This document shows positions 1 through 7,800 of a stretch of DNA of 8,973 nt, one piece after another. The number at the start of each line of letters is the position of its first letter. Positions within the stretch are counted from its first letter, which is position 1. The notes beneath the pieces were generated by a model. That model saw nothing but the letters and a program-made list of their open reading frames with translations, made no database searches and was not told the origin of the DNA. The translations under genes and the position numbers were made by a program. The stretch covers positions 1 through 8,973 of the forward strand of contig WUAJ01000086.1 in the NCBI GenBank assembly GCA_009827215.1, in the 5' to 3' direction. The stretch is from Phycisphaeraceae bacterium (GTDB taxonomy: Bacteria; Planctomycetota; Phycisphaerae; Phycisphaerales; UBA1924).

Positions 1-129
1 AAAATGTCAGGCAATAACCTGAATCGCAAGATGCTCTCGCAGATCGCGATCGAGGATCCGAAACTGTTCGATCGTCTGGTTGAGCAAGCGACCGCGGCAT
101 CCAAAGCGGTCCCAGCAAACGCTGGCTGA
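1..129 (+). CDS. rplT: 50S ribosomal protein L20, C-terminal fragment (5' end outside window)
   Basis: The frame starting at base 1 is open for 42 codons and ends in TGA at 127-129. The peptide carries the typical L20 C-terminal pattern: a short stretch ending in LNRKMLSQIAIEDP, followed by a Phe-x-x-Leu-Val-Glu-x-Ala helix and an Ala/Lys-rich tail. In the family, L20 binds 23S rRNA early in large-subunit assembly, and in many bacteria it also represses its own operon (infC-rpmI-rplT). Roughly the last third of a protein usually near 117-120 residues is present; the RNA-binding N-terminal extension lies to the left of the window. A strong intrinsic terminator 25 nt after the stop makes this the last gene of its operon. 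The in-frame ATG at 4-6 is internal, because homology runs through it. Confidence 0.9.
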   Translation, partial: KMSGNNLNRKMLSQIAIEDPKLFDRLVEQATAASKAVPANAG

Positions 130-136
130 GATCATT

Positions 137-156
137 TGATTGATTGATCGATTGAT
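137..156. repeat. short tandem TGAT tetranucleotide repeat
   Basis: Five head-to-tail 4-base units lie between the rplT stop and its terminator: TGAT, TGAT, TGAT, CGAT, TGAT. It is a simple low-complexity tract with no sign of a function. It could vary in copy number between strains by slippage. Confidence 0.6.
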
Positions 157-187
157 GCCCAGTTGTTGAGACAGCTGGGCATTTTTG
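155..187 (+). terminator. Rho-independent terminator of the rplT operon
   Basis: A 12-bp stem is formed by 155-166 and 171-182 with a 4-base loop (TGAG, 167-170). The only non-Watson-Crick position is one G-U pair. A run of T follows at 182-186. This is a textbook intrinsic terminator on the + strand, placed directly after rplT. Confidence 0.9.
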
Positions 188-205
188 TATCCGCATCAGT
201 ATGAT
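176..205 (+). promoter_or_regulatory. possible sigma-70-type promoter for the metalloprotease gene
   Basis: A TATGAT hexamer at 200-205 matches the -10 consensus at 5 of 6 positions. TGGGCA at 176-181 is a 4-of-6 -35 match with an 18-nt spacer. A start near 212 would leave a leader of only about 16 nt, carrying just the AGGAG ribosome site at 214-218. The -35 element would overlap the descending arm of the preceding terminator. The case rests on pattern matching alone; the downstream gene needs some promoter here unless it depends on read-through. Confidence 0.25.
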
Positions 206-227
206 GAGTTTCTAGGAGATATGCGGC

Positions 228-926
228 ATGGCGGGATGGTGGCTGTCAGATCTTTGGTCGAGCCCGAATGGGCAGGTCATGGTTGTGTCATGGCTGGTCT
301 GGGTTATCGTCTCCATCACACTCCATGAACTCGCTCATGGCTGGACTGCAGTCAAGCTAGGTGACGACACACCGATCCGAAGCGGTCATATGACCTGGAA
401 TCCATTGGTTCACATGGGTCCTTACTCATTGATCGTGTTGCTGCTGTTGGGTATTGCGTGGGGCGCCATGCCGGTGGATCCGAGCAGATTGCGTGGAAAG
501 CATGCGGACACACTTGTGACCATTGCTGGACCGCTGATGAACTTAGCGCTGGGATTGATCACGCTATTCCTGCTGATCTTCTGGTTGCCACTGGCCGAGG
601 GGCAGATCATTTCCGCTGTAAACATCCAGGATCCCCTCAAATCCAATCTTCAGATTTTCCTCGGCACAGGTGCACTCTTGAACTTCGTGTTGATGTTGTT
701 CAATCTGCTCCCTGTTCCCCCGCTCGATGGTGGACGGATCTTAATGAACCTCTGGACGCCGTTCAGAAATCTGATGCTGTCAGAAAATGGGCAATGGTTC
801 GGATTCGGTATCTTCATTCTCTTCTTTGTGTTCGGCGCAGACATTCTTTTTGGTTTGTCCAACGCTTTTGTCTTCGGGATCAGCGACCTCTTTCAGCATC
901 TCCTGTTTCCGAACTTAAACAACTGA
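228..926 (+). CDS. site-2-type intramembrane zinc metalloprotease (M50 family, no PDZ domain)
   Basis: This 232-residue polytopic membrane protein has the zinc-binding HELAH motif at residues 33-37 inside a hydrophobic segment. The third zinc ligand is supplied by D167 of the LDGGR motif (166-170), preceded by NLLPVPP (159-165). The AGPLMN element at 100-105 is also typical of COG1994-type members. About five hydrophobic segments are visible, near 18-36, 64-80, 97-120, 144-164 and 190-218. These proteins cleave substrates within the membrane, often single-pass regulators. The length fits minimal COG1994 proteases. No PDZ insertion of the RseP kind is present, so the substrate cannot be guessed. 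The start is supported by AGGAG at 214-218, 9 nt before ATG. The apgM-like gene begins 19 nt after the stop, consistent with a two-gene transcript, though a functional link is not evident. Confidence 0.88.
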   Translation: MAGWWLSDLWSSPNGQVMVVSWLVWVIVSITLHELAHGWTAVKLGDDTPIRSGHMTWNPLVHMGPYSLIVLLLLGIAWGAMPVDPSRLRGKHADTLVTIAGPLMNLALGLITLFLLIFWLPLAEGQIISAVNIQDPLKSNLQIFLGTGALLNFVLMLFNLLPVPPLDGGRILMNLWTPFRNLMLSENGQWFGFGIFILFFVFGADILFGLSNAFVFGISDLFQHLLFPNLNN

Positions 927-945
927 TCAAGCCGATGAGAGTCCA

Positions 946-2232
946 ATGAAGTATGTGATCATCATCCCTGATGGCGGAGCGGACAAGCCGCTTGAGGAGC
1001 TTGGGGGGTTGACTCCGTTTGAATCTGCGGAGATGCCCAATCTCGATCGATTAGCAAAGATGGGACGCGTGGGCACGGCGAAGACCACACCCAAAGGCTT
1101 CGGGGCAGGCTCTGATGTCTGCACAATGGATCTGCTTGGGTATGACCCCGGCAAGTATCACACCGGCAGAGCGCCGCTCGAAGCTGCGGCAATCGATGTA
1201 GAGTCCGGCGAGAGTGATTGGATCTTCAGGCTCAATCTGGTGACTGTAGGAGAAGAAGGCACGGATCAAGCCGGACTGATGCTTGACCATTCCGCTGGTG
1301 GTATTCCAGATTCTGAGGCTCACGTACTAATTGAAGGACTGTCCGCGTTCTGGACTGAGCAAGTTCCTGAGCTCGCGAAGGACTTCGTGCTTACTCCTGG
1401 GGTGAGTTATCGATCAATCCTCGTGGATCGTTCGGATCGTGCGTATTCGAGTGTTGAATGCACTCCTCCGCACGAGATTCCGGATCGTCCTTGGGAGCCG
1501 GCGCTCCCGAATGGGGGGATGAAGGACGAGGGGAAAGTACTGAGCTCGCTGATCAAGCTCTCGCATGAGTACCTCAAAGATCACGATGTCAATCTCGCTC
1601 GAGTTGAGCAAGGATTGCGTCCAGCGAACTGTGCATGGATCTGGGGGCAGGGGACCAAACCAGTTCTGCCCAGCTTTGAATCCAAGTTTGGTCTCAAAGG
1701 AGGAATGATCACCTCGGTGGATCTGCTCGCAGGAATTGCCAAGTTGATCGGATGGGATCTGATCGAATGTCCGGGCTTGACGAGCTATCACGACACGGAT
1801 TACACGATGCAAGGGAAGGTGACCATCGATTCCCTCAATAAATACGACATCGTTTGTTGTCATGTAGAAGCTCCAGACGAGGCTTCGCATCAAGCGGACT
1901 TTGTCACAAAAGTTGCATCACTCGAAGCGATTGATCGCGAGATCATTGGGCCTGTAATGGATGCGATTGAGCGATTCGGCGATCCTGACACCGATCCAAA
2001 CGCTCAGGGCTGGAGAGTGCTCGTCATGCCTGATCACTACACGCTGTGCTCAACACGAAAGCACGACGCGACTCCTGTGCCATTCGCAATGGCGGGGGCT
2101 TGGGTGCGTTCCGTCGTCCCACGGGTACTCACGGAAAAGGAAGCGGAGCAGGCTGATCTCCATATCGATCCGGGCTCGGACTTGATGGAGTATTTCCTTC
2201 ACTCAGGATTGGTGCGTCATGATACTCAATAG
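946..2232 (+). CDS. apgM: ApgM-type cofactor-independent phosphoglycerate mutase or related proposed homoserine kinase
   Basis: This 428-residue protein belongs to the alkaline phosphatase superfamily, ApgM branch. All the expected two-metal ligands can be placed by family pattern: D9 (IIPDGGAD) and the nucleophile S56 (GAGSDV), with D363-H364 (PDHYT), for one metal; D311 and H315 (EAPDEASH) and H373 (RKHDATPVPF) for the other. GYDPGKYHTGRAPLEA (65-80) and WGQG (233-236) are further family signatures. As a mutase it would interconvert 3- and 2-phosphoglycerate in the cytoplasm. A bacterial subgroup of the same family has been proposed, on genomic grounds, to act as homoserine kinase in threonine synthesis; the C-terminal region with LHIDPGSDLMEYF resembles that group, so the exact substrate is open. 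It is somewhat longer than the roughly 400 residues usual there. The start is in a strong homology position but has only a weak ribosome site (GAGA near 937-940). Translation may benefit from the protease gene ending 19 nt upstream. Confidence 0.85.
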   Translation: MKYVIIIPDGGADKPLEELGGLTPFESAEMPNLDRLAKMGRVGTAKTTPKGFGAGSDVCTMDLLGYDPGKYHTGRAPLEAAAIDVESGESDWIFRLNLVTVGEEGTDQAGLMLDHSAGGIPDSEAHVLIEGLSAFWTEQVPELAKDFVLTPGVSYRSILVDRSDRAYSSVECTPPHEIPDRPWEPALPNGGMKDEGKVLSSLIKLSHEYLKDHDVNLARVEQGLRPANCAWIWGQGTKPVLPSFESKFGLKGGMITSVDLLAGIAKLIGWDLIECPGLTSYHDTDYTMQGKVTIDSLNKYDIVCCHVEAPDEASHQADFVTKVASLEAIDREIIGPVMDAIERFGDPDTDPNAQGWRVLVMPDHYTLCSTRKHDATPVPFAMAGAWVRSVVPRVLTEKEAEQADLHIDPGSDLMEYFLHSGLVRHDTQ

Positions 2233-2280
2233 TGGTCCCGTATATCGCTGGTGCCAGGATTGGGCGAGTAGCTCCATTGA

Positions 2281-3852
2281 TTATCGAGTCTCTGTCCCCT
2301 CGGCTTCTGCTCGTGCTTCGATGATCTCTTCTTCATCTTCGCCTTGGATATATGTTCCCCCTTTGTATGACTTGGACCACACGAGGAATATGAAGAATGC
2401 GATCAGCATCAATCCAGTAAAGAACCAGTAATAGTTTGCGCCATCGAGCGGCGTAGTACCTGTTTGCTCATCCCTCATGCTCTCCATGACGGCATTCACT
2501 CCAGATACATAGAAGTTTCCGAGTGATACACCCAAAAAGTAGACTCCCATGATAAAGCTCTTCATCTTCTTGGGACTCTGTGTGTATGCGAACTCAAGAC
2601 ACACAATCGAAACCATGATCTCGGCGCTCGTCAGAACGATAAAGGCAATGAACTGCCAACCGATGTTGGGCATGTCCGCAAGATACGGAGTGAGCTGCTC
2701 TTGATCCCATCCGTTCTCGCGTGCAACCCTCACCATTTCCGAAAGTGTTCTCGGCATCTCGCCGTCAATTGCCAGAGCTCCCCAGAGCTGAGTCATTGCT
2801 GCATCCGATTTAACAGTGATCCAGTTCTCAATGACAGCAGATAAGGCAAATGTTGCAGAGGTAAGCACAAAACCAATGCCAATTTTTCTCAATGGAGTCA
2901 GTGGGTAAATTTTACTGATCGCGGGATAGATGACATATGTGAAGACTGGGATCAATACAAGGATAAAGAATGGGTTGACTGCTTGAACCTGCGATTGGAG
3001 CCAGGTGAATCCCATGAACTGCCTGTCCATACTCTCAGCTTGTAGGACCCAAGCGGATCCAGTCTGATCGAATATTGCCCAGAAGACTGGGACAAAGATC
3101 AGAAACAGTGGTGCAAGATTGACAAGTGCGCGGACACCTTCAGGGCTGAAAGTTTCTTCTTTGAACTTCTTCCAGCCCGCTGGGGGTACATGTACAAACT
3201 CCTTTCGACCTAACCAGAATAAGAAGGTCGCGATAGCCATCAAAATACCCGGCAAACCGAATGCTGCCCAAGGACCGTACTTAGCAAGCAGGATCGGCGT
3301 CAGAATGGTGCTGAGCATCGCGCCAACATTAATCGAGAAATAGAACCAGTTGAATACCTGCGTGAGAAGATGCTTGTTGCCACGACCAAACTGGTCACCG
3401 ACATGTGCACTCACGCACGGCTTGATCCCACCTGCTCCCACAGCGATCATGGCGAGTCCGATGAAGAGGAACGGCTTCATGTCCCATAAACCGGTATGCG
3501 GTCCAACATCCATAAGTGCGAGACAGCCGTGACCGAAACAGTACATCAGACTGATCCAGAGGATTGTTTTGTACTTCCCCCAGAAGGCATCCGCGAGGAT
3601 CGCACCGATGATCGGGAAGAAGTATGCTCCTGCTGTGAAGAGGTGGTACACCGTCTTGGCACGCTCATCTGACATGTTTGCAGATTCGCCGCTTGCATCC
3701 AAGAGGTGCTGAGTCATGAAGACTGTCAGGATCCCCTTCATGCCATAGAAGCTGAATCGTTCGGCAAGTTCGTTCCCGATGATGTAGGGAACTCCTTTGG
3801 GGAACTTGGTTTCTGAGGGATCAGGAGCGGTGAGATATTTTTTCTCTGCCAT
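2281..3852 (-). CDS. POT/PTR2-family proton-dependent oligopeptide transporter
   Basis: This 523-residue inner-membrane transporter of the major facilitator superfamily imports di- and tripeptides by proton symport. The proton-coupling ExxER motif is intact as E28, E31 and R32, within NELAERFSFYG (27-37); the usual YY is FY here. The second PTR2 signature follows at 139-154 (GAGGIKPCVSAHVGDQ, with the conserved lysine at 144), then FYFSINVGA (170-178), FDQTGSAW (261-268) and EFAYTQSPKKMKS (420-432). Twelve or more hydrophobic segments are visible. A polar stretch at about 346-395 separates hydrophobic segments and looks longer than usual. The C-terminus is acidic (about 504-513) and presumably cytoplasmic. 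Upstream on this strand AAAGG (complement of 3864-3868) lies 11 nt from ATG, a weak and distant site. The gene stands alone: it is divergent from the btpA homologue and convergent with the apgM-like gene, with 48 nt between their ends. Confidence 0.93.
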   Translation of the reverse strand: MAEKKYLTAPDPSETKFPKGVPYIIGNELAERFSFYGMKGILTVFMTQHLLDASGESANMSDERAKTVYHLFTAGAYFFPIIGAILADAFWGKYKTILWISLMYCFGHGCLALMDVGPHTGLWDMKPFLFIGLAMIAVGAGGIKPCVSAHVGDQFGRGNKHLLTQVFNWFYFSINVGAMLSTILTPILLAKYGPWAAFGLPGILMAIATFLFWLGRKEFVHVPPAGWKKFKEETFSPEGVRALVNLAPLFLIFVPVFWAIFDQTGSAWVLQAESMDRQFMGFTWLQSQVQAVNPFFILVLIPVFTYVIYPAISKIYPLTPLRKIGIGFVLTSATFALSAVIENWITVKSDAAMTQLWGALAIDGEMPRTLSEMVRVARENGWDQEQLTPYLADMPNIGWQFIAFIVLTSAEIMVSIVCLEFAYTQSPKKMKSFIMGVYFLGVSLGNFYVSGVNAVMESMRDEQTGTTPLDGANYYWFFTGLMLIAFFIFLVWSKSYKGGTYIQGEDEEEIIEARAEAEGTETR

Positions 3853-4016
3853 CTGGTATTCGGCCTTTATCTAGTGAGAGATTTGGATACACAAACTATG
3901 CGATCGGGGTCCATATCACAAGCGGATACCATCAAATTCTCATGTACTGGATGCAATTGAAGCAATTTGCGGGCAAGAATCACTTGTGAACCTGTTGACC
4001 TGAACGAAGGAAATCC

Positions 4017-4829
4017 ATGCATCCCGACCTGACCTCGATACTGCCAGGAGACTCGACCAAGCTCATTGGGATGGTTCATGTTGGAGCATTGCCAGGTACT
4101 CCGTATTCGCAGCGATCTGTGGAGCAGCTTGTCGACCAAGCCGTTGCTGAAGCGAGGATACTCGAGGATGCCGGATTCGATGCGATTATCGTGGAGAATA
4201 TGCACGACGCCCCGTATGTGCATGGCGAGGAGCTTGGTCCTGAGATCGTTGCTGGAATGACCCGTGTGTGTCACGCTGTGACAAGCAGTGTCCAGGTTCC
4301 GGTGGGTGTTCAAATCCTTTCGGGAGGAAATCGTCACGCGATCGCAGTAGCCGATGCAAGTGGGGCACGCTTTATTCGATGTGAGAACTTTGTATTTAGT
4401 CATGTCGCGGATGAAGGCCTGCTCAGCAAAGCAGAAGCGGGGGGGCTGCTTCGGTTCCGAAAGTCGATCAACGCGGAGCAGATCAAGATCTTCTGTGACA
4501 TCAAGAAAAAGCACGCATCGCATGCGTTGACAGCGGACATTGATATCGCTGAATTCGCGCACGCTGGGGAGTTCTTTGGTGCCGACGGGTTTGTTGTGAC
4601 AGGTATATCTACTGGTAAGCCAACGGATCTTGCAGATGTGAAGGCCGTGCGTGCCGTGACCAAGTTGCCTGTATTGGTAGGGTCTGGGGTAACTCCAGAG
4701 AATGTGAACGCGTTGAGCGAATACGCGGATGCGTTGATTGTGGGATCATGGATCAAAGGCGATGGGTTTTGGAAGAATCCAGTGGATCCTTCGCGTGCAC
4801 AGCAGATGATCAAGGCGGGGCGTGGCTGA
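4017..4829 (+). CDS. BtpA/SgcQ-family TIM-barrel protein
   Basis: This 270-residue protein matches the BtpA family along its whole length. Visible family blocks are GMVHVGALPGTP (18-29), ENMHDAPY (60-67), RCENF (121-125), DIKKKHASH (161-169), TGISTG (195-200), GSGVTPENV (222-230) and VGSWIKGDGFWKNPVD (242-257). The repeating strand-helix layout and the glycine-rich C-terminal phosphate-binding-like loops point to a TIM barrel. In cyanobacteria BtpA is needed for stable photosystem I. Elsewhere, including SgcQ of enterobacteria, the reaction is unknown, and nothing here suggests photosynthesis, so I assign the family but no reaction. The start is well supported by GAAGGA (4006-4011), 5 nt before ATG. 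Its last 8 nt overlap the GTG start of hrpA, so the two genes are almost certainly cotranscribed. Confidence 0.9.
   Translation: MHPDLTSILPGDSTKLIGMVHVGALPGTPYSQRSVEQLVDQAVAEARILEDAGFDAIIVENMHDAPYVHGEELGPEIVAGMTRVCHAVTSSVQVPVGVQILSGGNRHAIAVADASGARFIRCENFVFSHVADEGLLSKAEAGGLLRFRKSINAEQIKIFCDIKKKHASHALTADIDIAEFAHAGEFFGADGFVVTGISTGKPTDLADVKAVRAVTKLPVLVGSGVTPENVNALSEYADALIVGSWIKGDGFWKNPVDPSRAQQMIKAGRG
4812..4829 (+). promoter_or_regulatory. hrpA ribosome-binding site and GTG start overlapping the btpA-homologue stop
   Basis: AAGG at 4812-4815, followed by a G-rich run, lies 6 nt before GTG at 4822-4824. The upstream gene stops with TGA at 4827-4829. The GTG is preferred over the first in-frame ATG (residue 22, at 4885) because residues 5-35 (LTSFDTLIQQAP, then the RARLRGLEK region) already align with the start of known HrpA proteins. 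The 8-nt overlap implies translational coupling. Confidence 0.75.
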
Positions 4830-7800
4830 GGATTTGACCAGTTTCGATACGCTCATCCAGCAAGCTCCAAAAACGGTGCGAGGGATGTACCGTGCTCGGC
4901 TGAGAGGGCTTGAGAAGCGGAAAAACACAGGATACTCAGTCCAGAAAATCGAAGACTCGATTCGTGCGGATTTGCAACGGGATATTGAAGCATACCAACG
5001 ACGGCTACGAAACAAACCAACTTGTACCTATCCAGAAAACTTGCCAGTTAGCGAGCACCGTGATGAGATCGCCAACGCTATCCGAAATCATCAAGTAGTG
5101 ATCATCTGCGGCGAGACCGGTTCGGGGAAAACCACGCAGATTCCCAAGATCTGTCTTGATCTTGGACGCGGTGTCGAAGCGATGATCGGTCACACGCAGC
5201 CGAGACGGATCGCGGCGCGGAATGTTGCCGCTCGTGTTGCTGATGAACTTGGGGTCGGTCTGGGATCGTTGGTCGGATTCAGGATGCGATTCGGTGATCA
5301 GACCAGCGACGATACGCTGATCAAGGTGATGACCGATGGCATCCTGCTTGCGGAAACACGAGGGGATCCGGATCTCAGGAAATATGACACCATCATCGTA
5401 GACGAAGCCCATGAGCGATCGCTGAATATCGACTTCTTGCTCGGATATCTGCACAAGCTGGTGACCAAGCGGAAAGACCTGAAGGTCATCATTACTTCAG
5501 CAACGATTGATGCTGATCGTTTTGCCGAGCACTTCGGAACAACTGATGGGCCGGCACCCGTGATCGAGGTCTCTGGGAGAATGTATCCGGTAGAGCAACG
5601 ATATGATGCGTCGATGACGATGGATGGGATGCCGATCCCCGAAGCCGCGTCGTATGCAGCGGCACAGTTGATTACCGAGGGGCACGGCGATGTACTCGTC
5701 TTCATGCCGGGCGAACGCGAGATCCGACAAACGGCACACGAGCTCAAGAAACTGGATTTCTTGCCGCATGATGCTGAGATCCTGCCGCTGTATGCTCGGC
5801 TTTCTCCAGCTGAGCAGCAGAAAGTATTCAAAACTGGACGAACGGGCGGCTCTCGGATCGTCATCGCGACCAATGTTGCAGAGACCTCGATTACAGTTCC
5901 CAATATCCGAGGCGTGGTCGATCCAGGTGTTGCACGGCTCAAACGATACAACCCTCGAACCAAACTGCATGGCTTGCAGGTTGAATCGATTTCTCAAGCA
6001 TCTGCAAATCAGCGAGCGGGACGCTGTGGGCGTGTTGCTTCTGGGGTCTGTATTCGATTGTATGAACAGGATGATTACAATCGGCGCGATGAGTTCACAC
6101 AGCCCGAGCTGCTGCGGTCTAACCTCGCTTCAGTCATCCTGCAGATGATTGATTTGAAGTTGGGTGAACCTGATCAGTTTCCGTTTCTTGATTCGCCGGA
6201 TGCTCGTCAATGGCGCGATGGATACGAGACCCTCCATGAGCTTGGAGCGATCGATGATGACCACCGACTGACACCGATCGGTAAACAAATGGCAAGGCTT
6301 CCAGTCGATCCGCGTATCGGCAGGATGGTCCTCGCTGGGGAAGAAGAGCAGTGTCTCAATGATGTGCTGATCATCGCGGCGGTGCTGTCGACTCAGGACC
6401 CTCGCGTTCGTCCGCATGACAAACAGCAGCTCGCGGATGAGGCGCATGAGCAGTTCCAAGAGGAGGGTTCGGACTTTCTTTCGTTTCTCAAAATTTGGGA
6501 TTGGTATCATGAACAGCACAAGAAACTGACTCGCAGAAAGCTCGGACGAGCATGCGACTCTGCGTATCTATCTTCCCGACGCATCGATGAATGGCGCGAA
6601 GTGTATCGTCAACTGCGCGGGATGTGTTTGGATATGAAGCTCAATCCGGAGGTTCGGCATACCGATTGCGATGCGGTGCATCGAGCACTCCTTACTGGTC
6701 TGCTAACCAATATCGGGAACAAGGGTGATCGATACGAGTACAAAGGCACGCGCGGCTCGGCGTATTCGATCATCCCCGGTTCTTCGGTCTTTGAAGAAAA
6801 ACCTGAATGGATAATGGCCGGAGAGGTTGTGCGCACAACCAAGGTTTACGCACGGACAGTCGCGAAGATCAATCCGAAGTGGGTCGAGGATGCCGCGAAG
6901 CATCTGATTAAACGGTCACACTCGAACCCTCGCTGGGATTCACGCACAAGTCGAGTCGTCGCAGATGAACGCGTTGGTCTGTATGGATTGGACATCATCC
7001 CGCGGAGGACCGTCCACTTTGGACCAATTGAGCCAGTCGCGTCTCGGGAGATGTTCATTCACAATGCGCTCGTCGAAGGCGATATGAGAACCAAGTGCGC
7101 TGCGATCAGACATAACAGGCAACTGCTTGCGAATCTAAGAACCATCGAAGACAAGGCGCGGCGGGGCGATCTCATCGCGGATCATCAAGCGATCTTCCAG
7201 TTCTACGACCAACGGATCCCGGCTGAGATTTATAGCGGCCAGAAGTTTGAGCGATGGGCGCGTGATCATGGGTCAAACCTAGAGATGCAGGAATCTGACC
7301 TCGTCTTGAGCGAAGACGCGAAAGTGACTGGACAAACCCATCCGGATTCGGTTGTTGTGGGCAATCGGAATGCTGGTCTGAGTTATCGATTCATGCCCGG
7401 TGAAGAGGTTGATGGGGTCAGTGTGCGCGTGCGTGTTGAGGATCTCCCACATCTCAGCCGAGAGGTATTGGATTGGTCAGTTCCCGGTTATATCAAGGAG
7501 CGTGTTGAGGCATTGATTCGATCGCTTCCGAAGCAGTTCAGAAGGCAGTTTGACGCTCCGGCGCTTGCTCAGGAGTTGACTCCAACATTTACACGCGAAG
7601 AAGGCTCCATCGAGTCACAGCTCGCTGCGGTGCTATCCAATAGGGCGGGTGTAATGATTCGTCCTGAGCAGTTTCGCCGTGATCAGGTGCCCGATTTTTT
7701 GAGTCCACGGATTGTGGTTCTCGATCCATGTGGCAAAGAACTCGCGAGCGGACGAGATCTCAAGCCATTGAAAGACCAGTTCAAGGAGCACGCTCATCGA

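Noticed and set aside
458..949. 163-codon + strand open frame overlapping the protease gene
   Set aside because: It is out of frame with the conserved M50 protease and gives an unstructured, Cys/His/Arg-rich product with no family resemblance.
2204..2263. 9-base direct repeat CAGGATTGG at 2204-2212 and 2255-2263
   Set aside because: Only two short copies flank the end of one gene, with no mobile gene between them. This is compatible with chance.
3853..4016. Promoters for the divergent transporter and BtpA-family genes, and the GCAATT direct repeats at 3953-3958 and 3962-3967
   Set aside because: Promoters must exist in this 164-nt gap, but no -35/-10 pair with acceptable spacing stood out on either strand, and the repeats are too short to call an operator.
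3867..4562. 231-codon open frame on the - strand covering the divergent gap and the first two thirds of the BtpA-family gene
   Set aside because: The BtpA-family frame on the + strand is supported by many motifs and a good ribosome site. The antisense product looks random in composition.
5298..5963. 221-codon open frame on the - strand inside hrpA
   Set aside because: It lies wholly antisense to the conserved helicase core, and its translation shows no recognisable domain. It is a by-product of the codon use of hrpA.
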